From the NCBI GenBank assembly GCA_964343195.1, contig CAYFIR010000082.1:1-30604 (forward strand): DNA of 30,604 bases. The letters are read 5' to 3'. The translations under genes were made by a program, and so were the position numbers. Of the stretch, positions 1-7,871 are shown one piece after another (the first letter of the stretch is position 1; each line of letters starts with the position of its first letter). The notes beneath the pieces are model-generated. The model saw only the letters and a program-made list of their open reading frames with translations, did not search any database and was not told the DNA's origin. This stretch comes from CAYVAP01 sp964343195. GTDB taxonomy: Bacteria; Bacteroidota; Bacteroidia; J057.

Positions 1-6
1 TATAGT

Positions 7-130
7 TCTTTTGGAAGGGGCTTTGAAAACCGGCAGGTTTCTCTCTGCGTCTCTGTGCCTACCGCTATGCGGCATCTTCGATCTGCGTGAGAAAAATAGC
101 GGCGTATTATTCTTCCATTTGCTCTCCTAT
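7..130. repeat. Dispersed direct repeat, copy 1
   Basis: About 120 bp that recurs 232 bp downstream (239-363) in the same orientation. Shared words include TTTGAAAACCGGCAGGTTTC, GGCATCTTCGATCTGCGTGA and GGCGTATTATTCTTC. The two copies differ at scattered single bases, so the duplication is not recent or the copies belong to a dispersed family. Open frames through it show no recognisable protein. Confidence 0.75.
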
Positions 131-145
131 AAAAAAGGTAGGGCA

Positions 146-161
146 TCCCGACGAGTCGGGA
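146..161. repeat. Short perfect palindrome between the repeat copies
   Basis: TCCCGACGAGTCGGGA forms a 7-bp stem with a 2-nt loop. It lies in the spacer between the two long repeat copies. Similar small GC-rich hairpins (TCCCGC...GCGGGA type) lie downstream of pyrB and polA, so it may belong to a family of dispersed small palindromes. No T run follows it, so it is not a clear terminator. Confidence 0.45.
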
Positions 162-238
162 GGGCATTCCATTCAGCCCCGCAGGCCGCCCCGGTTCACC
201 GAATGTCCCCCAACGCCGCCACAAGCTCGCGTTATGGC

Positions 239-363
239 TCTTTTTGAAGGGAATTTGAAAACCGGCAGGTTTCTCTCTGTGTCCTTGCGCCTACCGCTTT
301 TCGGCATCTTCGATCTGCGTGAGAATAATTTGCGGCGTATTATTCTTCAATCTGCTTCCCTAC
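239..363. repeat. Dispersed direct repeat, copy 2
   Basis: Second copy of the repeat at 7-130. The remaining bases up to 527 are A+T-rich and hold no gene that I can recognise. They should contain the promoter of the gene starting at 528, but no clear Bacteroidota -33/-7 pair stood out. Confidence 0.75.
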
Positions 364-527
364 ATCCCCTGGATGTATTTTAATGGTGGGCTGCACACGA
401 TTTTAAAGGTCGTACGGATATAGTCTTGAAGGAATCAGTATTTCGTATATTGAATTTTTATGTTGCATTAGGATCGTTCTGGGTGCATCTTATAAAGAAC
501 TCTTAAACCCAATTAAATGCTGTCGAC

Positions 528-1310
528 ATGAGAAAAAGTATCCTATTTTCTACCATCATGGCCCTGGCTATGATCTTTTCCGTGGAATTACAGGCCCAGG
601 ACCGTGGCATGAGCTACCAGGCTGTAGCTCGTGATGCCAATGATGGACTATTGGCCAATGAAGTCCTTATCGTAAGATTCACCCTGCTCCAAGGGGGAAG
701 CAACGTATACCAGGAGGTGCAAACCGTAACGACCAATGAGTATGGACTTTTTACCGCTGTGATTGGAAGCGAGGATTTTACTTCTTTTAATGCTGTAGAT
801 TGGGCTCCGGCCACCTCTTTGCAGGTCGAGATTGACCCTGGGACAGGTTTTGCAGATATGGGAACGACCGATCTGGAAGCCGTTCCCTATGCCAAGACCG
901 CAATCAAGGTTACGGATGTCAAGCTCGGAGAACTTACCGATGTGAGCGCTACCGCCCCTGCCACAGATGATGTGCTTACCTGGGATGGCAGTCAATGGGT
1001 ACCCGCAGCTCCTGCTGCGGGAATTGAGCCATTGGCCTACGGATTCATCAACTCAGATGGTTCTGTTTCGGTAAGCTCTGGGAATATCACTGCCTCTACA
1101 TATGATTCGGGGTCTGGCAGATATGAAATTACCATTGCAGGAGAATCCTATTTCTACAACCAGTATGTTACAGTCGTTACTCCAGGCGGGGCTGCAGTGG
1201 TAGAAAACTTCCGGGTTAGTAGTGGTAGTGGTAACATGCTGGTTTACCTACGGGATGCCAGTAACGCTGCTGTGCAAGGAGACTTTATGTTTGTCGTGTA
1301 CAAGCCATAA
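528..1310 (+). CDS. Secreted Bacteroidota protein with conserved N-terminal domain and tail-fibre-like module
   Basis: 260 aa, starting with a signal peptide (residues 1-23, ending LQAQ before DRGMSYQ). Residues 28-125 match a module I know from many secreted Bacteroidota proteins: GMSYQAVARD, then a strand-rich part with VYQEVQTVTTNEYG, ending in VPYAKTA. Next comes a short segment with a tail-fibre or collagen-like flavour (LTDVSATAPATDDVLTWDG, about 133-153), an Ala/Pro linker, and a C-terminal beta-rich module ending FVVYKP that also recurs in Saprospiria proteins. No catalytic motif and no obvious type IX sorting tail are visible. The likely site is the periplasm or cell surface, with an adhesive or structural role by inference only. 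It stands alone, followed by a strong terminator. The ATG at 528 fits the signal peptide. Confidence 0.85.
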   Translation: MRKSILFSTIMALAMIFSVELQAQDRGMSYQAVARDANDGLLANEVLIVRFTLLQGGSNVYQEVQTVTTNEYGLFTAVIGSEDFTSFNAVDWAPATSLQVEIDPGTGFADMGTTDLEAVPYAKTAIKVTDVKLGELTDVSATAPATDDVLTWDGSQWVPAAPAAGIEPLAYGFINSDGSVSVSSGNITASTYDSGSGRYEITIAGESYFYNQYVTVVTPGGAAVVENFRVSSGSGNMLVYLRDASNAAVQGDFMFVVYKP

Positions 1311-1336
1311 TTTTTTGCGAATTCATTTAACCCAGG

Positions 1337-1387
1337 GCGGACGAGGCATGAAGCAATTTGCTTGATCATGTCTCGTCCGCGTTTTTT
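1337..1387 (+). terminator. Rho-independent terminator
   Basis: A 15-bp stem (GCGGACGAGGCATGA at 1337-1351 against TCATGTCTCGTCCGC at 1366-1380, one G-U pair) is extended inward by AGCAA/TTGCT and followed directly by GTTTTTTG. It starts 27 bp after the stop codon of the gene at 528-1310. Confidence 0.9.
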
Positions 1388-1428
1388 GTAGGGCACCACT
1401 ATGGGCAGGTTTCATCCTGATATACAGG

Positions 1429-1539
1429 CTAGTGCCTACGGAGTTAAGTAATTACTCATCCGTAATTCGTATAAAGTGCTCGCCAGCAATGCTTTCGATT
1501 ACGAATTACTGATTACAAATTTCGAATGCGAAGCACTAG
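1429..1539. repeat. CTAGTGC-bounded inverted-repeat segment
   Basis: The segment begins CTAGTGCCT and ends AGCACTAG, so the ends are inverted copies. Inside, GTAATTCGTA (1462-1471) pairs with TACGAATTAC (1500-1509), and AGTGCT (1475-1480) can pair with AGCACT (1532-1537). It fills the space between the terminator at 1337-1387 and the 3' end of the amidase gene. The ends resemble those of the 165-bp element at 21768-21932. Confidence 0.4.
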
Positions 1540-1563
1540 GTATTGCTCCAGGAGATTTTCATC

Positions 1564-3210
1564 TTACTTCATAAACATCGGCGGGTGCATGTCCTCAAAT
1601 TTCGAAGCGGCCTGATAAGCTCGCGCTACGGCCAGTATCGTTCCTTCCTCATAGAGGTTCCCCAGGAAGGTGATGCTCGTAGGGCTGCCATTGGGCAGGA
1701 AGCCATTGGGCATGACGACTGCCGGATGGCTGGTCAGATTAGTGGTCAGCAACTGATTGCTCCCAAAGCTGGGGACCACCAGCACATCTACCTGCTGCAT
1801 GAAGGCATGCATCTCCTGAATAAGCTGGTATCGGTGTCGATTGGCCTGGATATAAGCCACGGCTGAGATCATCTGCCCCTGACGGAAGATATTGGGCCAG
1901 GCATTTTTTCCCTGTCGCACCAGTAAGTCGTCACGACCGCTGCGGGTCAACTGATCAAACGCCGCTGCAGCTTCCGCAGTGAGGATTATACTCAGCGCAT
2001 CAACCGGAATGGAAGGTTCCCATTCCAGTGGAATCAGCTCGGCTCCAAGTCCTTGCAGAGTCTCCAGCACTGCGGAGTCCCGCGAACTGTTGTAATAGTT
2101 GCGATCCATCAGGTTGGAGGCGTAGCCAATTTTTAGCTGGCTCAGATCCACGATCTGGCTGTAATTAAAGGGAACATCGATGAGCGTCTGATCCTTTTCA
2201 TCTGTCCCAATGATTGCCTGAAACACCATGGCACAGCCCTCTGCTGTACGGCAAATCGGACCTACCTTGTCCATGCTCCAACTAAGGGCCATGGCTCCAT
2301 GGCGGCTGACCCGCCCATAGGTGGGGCGTAGGCCAGTGGCTCCACAACGGGTAGATGGCGAGACAATCGATCCCCAGGTTTCGGTTCCGATGGCAAAGCC
2401 GACCAGTCCGGCTACAGTCGCAGAAGCGGAACCCGCTGAAGAACCACTGCTGCCCTGCTCAAGGTTCCAGGGGTTGCGGGTGGTGCCGCCGTACCAGACA
2501 TCGCCCATGGCCAGTGCTCCCAGGGTAAGCTTGGCAACTAATACGGCACCAGCCTCCTCCAGTTTGGCGATTACGGTTGCCTTTTCGTCACGAGTCTGCT
2601 CGCGATAGGGGGCTGCGCCCCAGGTGGTGGGGTAGCCAGGATAGGCAAAAAGGTCTTTCACACCGTAGGGAATCCCGTGTAGAGGGCCACGCCAGCGCCC
2701 CATGGCTAGCTCCCGGTCGGCCTGGGCAGCCTGCTCCAGTGCAATGTCCTCCAGCAAGGTAATGGCACAATGCAAGGTATCCCCATAGGTTTTCAGCCGC
2801 TCCAGGTAGAGTTTGGTGAGCTGGGTTGAGGTGATTTTTCGTGAGCGAAGCAGGAAGGCCAGCTCTCCTACGCTGTAAAACGCCAGTTCCGAAAGGTTTG
2901 GGGGAAGCTGGGCCTCAGGTAGGGACCAGATGATGGGATCCTGCCGCTCTTCCAGCTCCATCCCTACCGGAATGGGGTTGAACATCAGTGCTGGCGGGAT
3001 GCTATTGTCCAACTCCAGGCTGTGCAGGGTCTGGTAGTCGCTACGTAGGCTCGAAATGCCTGCTCGCAGTGAGTCTCGCTCACTCTGACTGTATTGGAGG
3101 TCAAAGAGTGGGAGGGCAACTTCCAGTGTATCAACCTGGGCGATTCCATTTGTAAGAGAAAGCAGTGCCCATGTTCCGAACAGGAAGGCACGTAGTAGAT
3201 GGTTCAACAT
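1564..3210 (-). CDS. Secreted amidase (amidase signature family)
   Basis: 548 aa. Residues 1-25 are a signal peptide ending NGIAQ, so the enzyme is exported. Residues 26-105 form an extension not found in GatA-type enzymes. The amidase-signature core begins near 112. The Ser-cisSer-Lys triad is visible: K185 in PYGVKDLF, cis-Ser S257 in the GSSGSSAGSASA stretch and nucleophile S281 in GTETWGSIVSPS. The Lys-to-cisSer (72) and cisSer-to-Ser (24) spacings fit the family. The family hydrolyses carboxamides. The substrate cannot be read from sequence; the signal peptide argues against a role as the tRNA-amidotransferase subunit GatA. Its stop faces the terminator region of the gene at 528, and it diverges from the glycosyltransferase at 3321. 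Confidence 0.9.
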   Translation of the reverse strand: MLNHLLRAFLFGTWALLSLTNGIAQVDTLEVALPLFDLQYSQSERDSLRAGISSLRSDYQTLHSLELDNSIPPALMFNPIPVGMELEERQDPIIWSLPEAQLPPNLSELAFYSVGELAFLLRSRKITSTQLTKLYLERLKTYGDTLHCAITLLEDIALEQAAQADRELAMGRWRGPLHGIPYGVKDLFAYPGYPTTWGAAPYREQTRDEKATVIAKLEEAGAVLVAKLTLGALAMGDVWYGGTTRNPWNLEQGSSGSSAGSASATVAGLVGFAIGTETWGSIVSPSTRCGATGLRPTYGRVSRHGAMALSWSMDKVGPICRTAEGCAMVFQAIIGTDEKDQTLIDVPFNYSQIVDLSQLKIGYASNLMDRNYYNSSRDSAVLETLQGLGAELIPLEWEPSIPVDALSIILTAEAAAAFDQLTRSGRDDLLVRQGKNAWPNIFRQGQMISAVAYIQANRHRYQLIQEMHAFMQQVDVLVVPSFGSNQLLTTNLTSHPAVVMPNGFLPNGSPTSITFLGNLYEEGTILAVARAYQAASKFEDMHPPMFMK

Positions 3211-3320
3211 ACTAATGATTCATTTGGTAGTGGTGCGTGTGGCACCAATTTCTAATTAGTAATGAAACCGGAAAGTTCATAGAATTGATTAAGTTTGACC
3301 GAAAATTCAAAGAAAGCTGC

Positions 3321-4592
3321 ATGAATCGGATCGTTTGTTTCGGCCCCGGGCCGATGTTCAAAGGAGGTATTGCCAACTACAACACCGCCCTGGCCAAAGC
3401 ACTGGATGCCAGACCTGATACCGAAGTTCACATCGTATCCTGGACCCAGCAGTATCCTGCGATCATTCCACGGGACTTTGTCGACCGTAGCAGCAAGAAG
3501 ACTTTTCTGGAGGGGACTTCCATTGAAGTGACCTATCTCACCAACTACAACCGACCCGGAACCTGGCGGGCCACGGCGAGAAAAATTCGGGATTTGAAGC
3601 CCCAAAAAGTCATTTTTCAGTGGGCGATTGCTTTACAGGGATTGCCGATGGGCCGCATCGCCCGTTGGCTCAAAAAGCATGCACCAGAAATCGAGGTCCT
3701 GTTTGATGTGCACGTTCTTGTGCAGAAAGAGGCAAGTGTGCTGGACAGGTTTTTCACCCGATACGGGTTGGGAAGTGCTGACAGCTACATCGTGCATGCA
3801 TACACCACCGCCAATGAGCTTCAAGCGACTTTTCCCAAGCTGAATTTCTCCGTCAACGAAACCGGAGAACGGGCCACCGGCAATGACAGGACCATTCTTA
3901 AGCTGTATCATCCGGTTTATAACCTGTTTCAGCCCGATCCCAATTTTGACATCGCAGCGGAGAAGGAGAAACTGGGGCTGAGAAAGCACGTATTCCTCTT
4001 CTTCGGCTTTATCCGCAAGTACAAAGGGCTGCACAATGTGATTCCGGCTTTCGCGAAGGTGCGCGCGCAACGGGATGACGTATCGCTGCTGATCGTAGGG
4101 GAATCATTCTGGAATACGCTTGACAGGAAAAAGCTCTCCACACGGATCAAGAGTGCACTTTTTGGCACTGCCAAGAAAATTCTGCTGCGAAAAAGTGACA
4201 ATGAGCAGGACTACAATCCCCTGGCCCTGGTCGATGAACTCGGCTTGAAGGAGGATACTGTCCTGGTCAATGAATTTGTGCCCAACGAAGAAGTGCACCG
4301 ATATTTCCAGGTGAGTGATGCAATTCTGACTTATTACCTCACGGCAACGCCCTCAGGGGTAGAATCCCTTGCCTATAATTTCGAAATGCCCGTTTTGGCT
4401 ACCCGGGTAGGCCACTTCCCGGAGACAGTTAATCCGGGTTTCAATGGCTACCTCGCTGAGCCTGAGGACATCGATTCGATGGCCGAACAGATGCTGCGTT
4501 TCATCGACGAGCCCATCAAGCGGGAAAATGTAGGCAAAGCCGCCGAGCGCATGAGCTGGGAAAACTACGCCAGCGTGATCATGAAAGAATAG
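3321..4592 (+). CDS. Glycosyltransferase, GT-B fold (GT4-like)
   Basis: 423 aa from the ATG at 3321, which follows AGAAAG; a GTG-started extension upstream has no family features. The N-terminal Rossmann half opens FGPGPMFKGGIANYNTALA (7-25), typical of the acceptor-side loop of GT4 enzymes. The C-terminal half begins near HVFLFFGFIRKYKGL (223-237) and has the donor-binding region PSGVESLAYNFEMPVLATR (344-362), with E348 in the position of the conserved donor-contacting acidic residue, followed by VGHFPETV. No signal peptide or membrane segment, so it is cytoplasmic or membrane-peripheral. It likely moves a sugar from a nucleotide donor onto a glycan or lipid; the sugar and acceptor are unknown. 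It is not in a polysaccharide operon here. An AAGTCAG array begins on the base after its stop codon. Confidence 0.85.
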   Translation: MNRIVCFGPGPMFKGGIANYNTALAKALDARPDTEVHIVSWTQQYPAIIPRDFVDRSSKKTFLEGTSIEVTYLTNYNRPGTWRATARKIRDLKPQKVIFQWAIALQGLPMGRIARWLKKHAPEIEVLFDVHVLVQKEASVLDRFFTRYGLGSADSYIVHAYTTANELQATFPKLNFSVNETGERATGNDRTILKLYHPVYNLFQPDPNFDIAAEKEKLGLRKHVFLFFGFIRKYKGLHNVIPAFAKVRAQRDDVSLLIVGESFWNTLDRKKLSTRIKSALFGTAKKILLRKSDNEQDYNPLALVDELGLKEDTVLVNEFVPNEEVHRYFQVSDAILTYYLTATPSGVESLAYNFEMPVLATRVGHFPETVNPGFNGYLAEPEDIDSMAEQMLRFIDEPIKRENVGKAAERMSWENYASVIMKE

Positions 4593-4761
4593 AAGTCAGA
4601 AGTCAGAAGTCAGAAGTCAGAAGTCAGAAGTCAGAAGTCAGAAGTCAGAGTGGTACTGGCGTAGCCAAAACAGGGTTACAAAAAATCTATTCTTTTTCCT
4701 CCTATCTGACCTCTGACAGGCGATAGCCGATCTGGCAGCGCAGCGATCTGACTTCTGACAG
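4593..4761. repeat. AAGTCAG heptamer array with conserved tail, copy A
   Basis: Eight perfect tandem AAGTCAG units (4593-4648) start right after the TAG of the glycosyltransferase. They are followed by AGTGGTACTGGCGTAGCCA and a further AAACAGGGTTAC, then an A/T-rich stretch, TCTGACCTCTGACAG, a GC-rich bit, and TCTGACTTCTGACAG. The TCTGAC words are inverted copies of the array unit, so the whole can fold into a large hairpin. A second copy lies inverted at 30470-30604. It sits between two convergent genes and could act as a bidirectional terminator. Confidence 0.85.
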
Positions 4762-4794
4762 CAAAGCGGTCTCTCTTCTCTCAGCGGTTTCTCC

Positions 4795-5847
4795 TCACCA
4801 CTTATAGCCTACCTCGATGGGAAAATGGTCTGAATACTCAGTCCGAAGCACCCGGTGGGTAATGGGAGTGATTTCTTCCGTGGAAAACTGATAATCGATT
4901 CGGATGCCAAGTGGGCCGAGTAGCGGATAGGTCCAGCCCAGGCCACTTCCGACTTTCATGAAGCTGTCCTGATACTGGCTGGCAATCTGATGAATGATCC
5001 GACTGTTGGGGATGGCGTTGAAGTCTCCGGCGATAATCAGCGGATGAGGATAGGCTTCCGCTCCGGCCAGGATGAGGTCCATTTTTTCCTGTTGCATGGG
5101 CAGCACTTCCTCTGTGCGATCATAAAAGTCCCGTGCAAACTCCCGCTTGTTGTACACAATGTCAGGACGAATCAGGCTGCTTAGCCGATAGGAGGAAAGA
5201 TGAACACTTCCTACTCCGAGGGGACCTTTAGGGGTTTGAAGGGTTGCGATCACCCCGCTGTTGATTTCTCCGGCCGGCATGTACAGGATGTCCACCTTTT
5301 CGATGGGAAATTTTGAAAAAATGACCACTCCGTGGATGTTTTCCCGACGGTGTTCAAACCTGTAATAGGGCATATCCAGTGCACGGGCCAGGAATTTCAA
5401 GGCACGTTGGCCGTTGCCCATGTCCTGATTCCGGAACTCCTGTAGCGCGATTACATCAGGATTTCGGGACCGGAGGTAGTTTGCGATGCGCTGGGCATTA
5501 CTGGCATCAAACCGAAATGTGGCTACGTTGTAGGAAATCACGTGGAGGTTGGGCTCCTCTAGTTCTTCGACTGGAAGCGGACGAATTTCCTTACTGAGAA
5601 CCCACCCACATCCTATCAGGGCGATAATGCCTGTGACTAGCCACTTGACCTGTTTTTGGCGGAGGAAATACACCGTAAAAATCAGGACGAGTCCGGTTAG
5701 GATCGGCATGATCATCGGGAGTATCTGAATTCCGGGCATCCAGGTCACCGGGATGTATGGGGTCAATATTGCAGCCAGACTTACCAGCAGCAACGCTATG
5801 AACAGCAATACCATTATGCCAAATACCAGCTTCTTAATCCTTCCCAT
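4795..5847 (-). CDS. Membrane-anchored endonuclease/exonuclease/phosphatase (EEP) family protein
   Basis: 350 aa. Residues 1-90 hold three hydrophobic segments (about 7-30, 37-61 and 68-85). The rest is an EEP domain (DNase I / sphingomyelinase / inositol phosphatase superfamily) with all the core residues: N107 in ISYNVATF, E137 in IALQEFRN, H216 in GSVHLSS, D275 and N277 in AGDFNAIP, D318 in RIDYQ and the SDH triplet at 339-341. It should be a metal-dependent phosphodiesterase facing the periplasm or cytoplasm depending on topology; the substrate is unknown. Its ATG overlaps the last 14 bp of the pseudo-rhomboid gene upstream, so translation is probably coupled. It is the last gene of the mutL-rhomboid cluster, an order I recall from other Bacteroidota. 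Confidence 0.9.
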   Translation of the reverse strand: MGRIKKLVFGIMVLLFIALLLVSLAAILTPYIPVTWMPGIQILPMIMPILTGLVLIFTVYFLRQKQVKWLVTGIIALIGCGWVLSKEIRPLPVEELEEPNLHVISYNVATFRFDASNAQRIANYLRSRNPDVIALQEFRNQDMGNGQRALKFLARALDMPYYRFEHRRENIHGVVIFSKFPIEKVDILYMPAGEINSGVIATLQTPKGPLGVGSVHLSSYRLSSLIRPDIVYNKREFARDFYDRTEEVLPMQQEKMDLILAGAEAYPHPLIIAGDFNAIPNSRIIHQIASQYQDSFMKVGSGLGWTYPLLGPLGIRIDYQFSTEEITPITHRVLRTEYSDHFPIEVGYKW

Positions 5848-6892
5848 CTCCTTTTTGAGTGGATGCTTTGAAGAGTAATTCCTTCTCTTCCCGACTCAGA
5901 CTGTCGTAGCCTTTGTCTGAAATTTTGTCAAGAATGTCATCAATCACATCCTGTGAAATGTCACTTCCGTCATTCTTTTTCCGGCTACTGGGCTGTGGCT
6001 TGGAGCCTGGAGTTTTTGAGCCATACTTGACCTTCATCCGGGGCTTGTTGCTTCCATCCGAGTAAAATCCCCAAACCGTCTCGGTGATGTCTGTCCCATT
6101 GCGAAGCAGGTACACGTGGGCAAACCCCAGCATCCCCCCCAGGAGGATTGCAATTCCCATCGGGGTAAAAAAGCTAGCCCAAAGTCCCCAGGCTAACAGG
6201 AACAATACCACTCCGACCCAGACGATCTTCACCTGCCCAAACAGGAATAGCTGGACCGGATAATCGGGCACCAGGGTAATGCAGGAGATGACCAGAATAA
6301 AAATGATGGCCCCCAGCCCTGAGAGATAGGCGAGGCTTTTGTTCCGCATGGGAAATCCGCGGACTTCTTCTTCGGAATCCTCGGTCAGGGTGGCGGTGTC
6401 AGTTGTCGAATCTTCAAGTGTCCCCTCTTCAGGAGCCACCTGTGTTGTTTGTGGTTGTGTGCGAAAGTCTCCACTGCCAGTAGCGGGAGAATAGTAAAAC
6501 CCGGCGATGGAAGTAATGATCAGGGTCAGCAGTCCGATCAGGGGTATCCCCAGAATAACCAATCGTCTGGTGCGCTGCTCCCCCAGCAGTTGTTGGTGCA
6601 CACGCCCGAAAGTCCAGATAATCAGGCCATTGAATAGCAACTGAAAGAGGTCAAACCTGACCGAAAAGAAAGGATAGGTGACCAGGCTCCAGGGGTGCCA
6701 GATAAATTCCTTGAAAGTAGGAGGAATTACCAGACCATCAATGATGACAGTATACAGCTCCGTCTGACCAAATATGGAGAGAATCAGATACAGGACTCCC
6801 TGAAGGAGCAACCCCCCTATCATAAGGGCCAGCAACCAGCCAGTTGTCTGGTATTGTTGTAGAAATTCTTTTATACGGAGCCGGATGTCCAT
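5834..6892 (-). CDS. Rhomboid-fold membrane protein lacking the catalytic dyad (pseudoprotease), with C-terminal DUF6576-like tail
   Basis: 352 aa. The N-terminal part follows the rhomboid pattern: a first membrane segment (18-40), the loop KEFIWHPWSLVTYPFF (61-76) and TM2 with LFQLLFNGLIIWTFG (82-96), where family members normally have HxxxN; here Q84 replaces the His and N88 is kept. An acidic linker (about 135-178) interrupts the membrane part. The place of the catalytic GxSG motif reads SLAYLSGLGA, without a matching nucleophile, and the GHLAGML helix of the neighbour reads ILLGGML (249-255), so the catalytic His is Leu250. A basic linker and a helical tail (DVIDDILDKISDKGYDSL, 315-332) follow; I associate this tail with DUF6576. 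Probably a non-proteolytic partner or regulator of the active rhomboid next door (inference). It lies 131 bp after that gene and overlaps the EEP gene. Confidence 0.85.
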   Translation of the reverse strand: MDIRLRIKEFLQQYQTTGWLLALMIGGLLLQGVLYLILSIFGQTELYTVIIDGLVIPPTFKEFIWHPWSLVTYPFFSVRFDLFQLLFNGLIIWTFGRVHQQLLGEQRTRRLVILGIPLIGLLTLIITSIAGFYYSPATGSGDFRTQPQTTQVAPEEGTLEDSTTDTATLTEDSEEEVRGFPMRNKSLAYLSGLGAIIFILVISCITLVPDYPVQLFLFGQVKIVWVGVVLFLLAWGLWASFFTPMGIAILLGGMLGFAHVYLLRNGTDITETVWGFYSDGSNKPRMKVKYGSKTPGSKPQPSSRKKNDGSDISQDVIDDILDKISDKGYDSLSREEKELLFKASTQKGDGKD

Positions 6893-7023
6893 CCTTATTG
6901 CGATTTGAAATCGGTATGTATGTTTAATATGCCCTTTAGGAGGGCAGATGTATCTGTATTGGGAACCAAAAATAACAATTTATCCCCCTTTGTAACACCT
7001 TACCGGTTTTTACCCGAAAGTTC

Positions 7024-7803
7024 TCAACTCGGGTTGGGCAAAAACCTCTCTACATAGAAATATACTACTGCGCCCAACATGCCCGCAAGGTGACCAAAGT
7101 GCGAAATACCTCCCCCAGCAGTAGGGTCAAAGTAGGCCATGACGCTAAAGATCAACGAAATCCCGGCCATTCCCAGCGCAAACCACCGCGCCTCAAATCC
7201 AAATGGAAGAAATATCAGGTAGAGCTTTTGCTTGGGGAACATCATCGCAAAGGCTACCAGTACCCCCGAAACCGCGGTAGAGGCCCCAACTACAGGAGCC
7301 GGACTGGGATCAAACAGTGCCAACATGATGCCAGCGAAAACCCCACAGAAGAGGTAAAAGCGCAAAAACCGCTTTTGCCCAAGTACCATCTCCAGAATAG
7401 GCCCCAGGAAAAACAGGGCCAGCATGTTGAAGAGAATGTGGGTGAAGGAAGTCAGGGAGTGGCTGAAAAAGTAAGTCACTATCTGCAAGGGTTGGAACAT
7501 GTCGGCTTTGGGGAAATACTGTTTGACCTGACTACTAAGCCTCGAAGAAGCACTGACGTACTCCTGTATTTCATTGCCAGTAATCACCTCTCCACTCGCC
7601 AGTTCCAGCCGGTTAGGCAGCAGGTACCCTTCATGATCTACAATCACTTCGTTTTGAAGCCCTAGCACATTGGGCTTATGGAGCGAGAAGTATTCGTCGT
7701 AAACAAAGCCCCCACCCGCCTGGGAAAGCAACATCATGCCGACCCATATGACCACGTTAATGATCAGTAAGTGGCGTACTATGGGTGTTATGCGATTCAT
7801 CAT
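7024..7803 (-). CDS. Rhomboid family intramembrane serine protease
   Basis: 259 aa with about six membrane helices. The rhomboid hallmarks are present: TM2 motif THILFNMLALFFLG (121-134, H122 and N126), the nucleophile region VVGASTAVSGVL (171-182, S175 in a GxSx motif with Thr in place of the usual second Gly) and the catalytic His H238 in SHFGHLAGMLGA (234-245). Residues 30-100 form a long polar loop between TM1 and TM2. It cleaves membrane proteins inside the lipid bilayer; substrates are unknown. It starts 68 bp downstream of mutL on the same strand and is followed by a catalytically dead paralogue, so the two may work as a pair. Two Met codons in a row (7803, 7800) leave the start uncertain by one residue. 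Confidence 0.92.
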   Translation of the reverse strand: MMNRITPIVRHLLIINVVIWVGMMLLSQAGGGFVYDEYFSLHKPNVLGLQNEVIVDHEGYLLPNRLELASGEVITGNEIQEYVSASSRLSSQVKQYFPKADMFQPLQIVTYFFSHSLTSFTHILFNMLALFFLGPILEMVLGQKRFLRFYLFCGVFAGIMLALFDPSPAPVVGASTAVSGVLVAFAMMFPKQKLYLIFLPFGFEARWFALGMAGISLIFSVMAYFDPTAGGGISHFGHLAGMLGAVVYFYVERFLPNPS

Positions 7804-7871
7804 AATGATCTGGATCTATCGGTAAGGAGCCTCAGGATGGATTCAGGTTGTAACCCAATCCTCTGATAGCC

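Noticed and set aside
4593..4648. Regular short repeats as a possible CRISPR array
   Set aside because: Seven-base units run head to tail without spacers, and there are no cas genes.
6967..6974. TATTTTTG on the minus strand, a match to the Bacteroidota -7 box, before the pseudo-rhomboid gene
   Set aside because: No TTG-type -33 box at the right distance, and the region is A/T-rich enough for a chance match.
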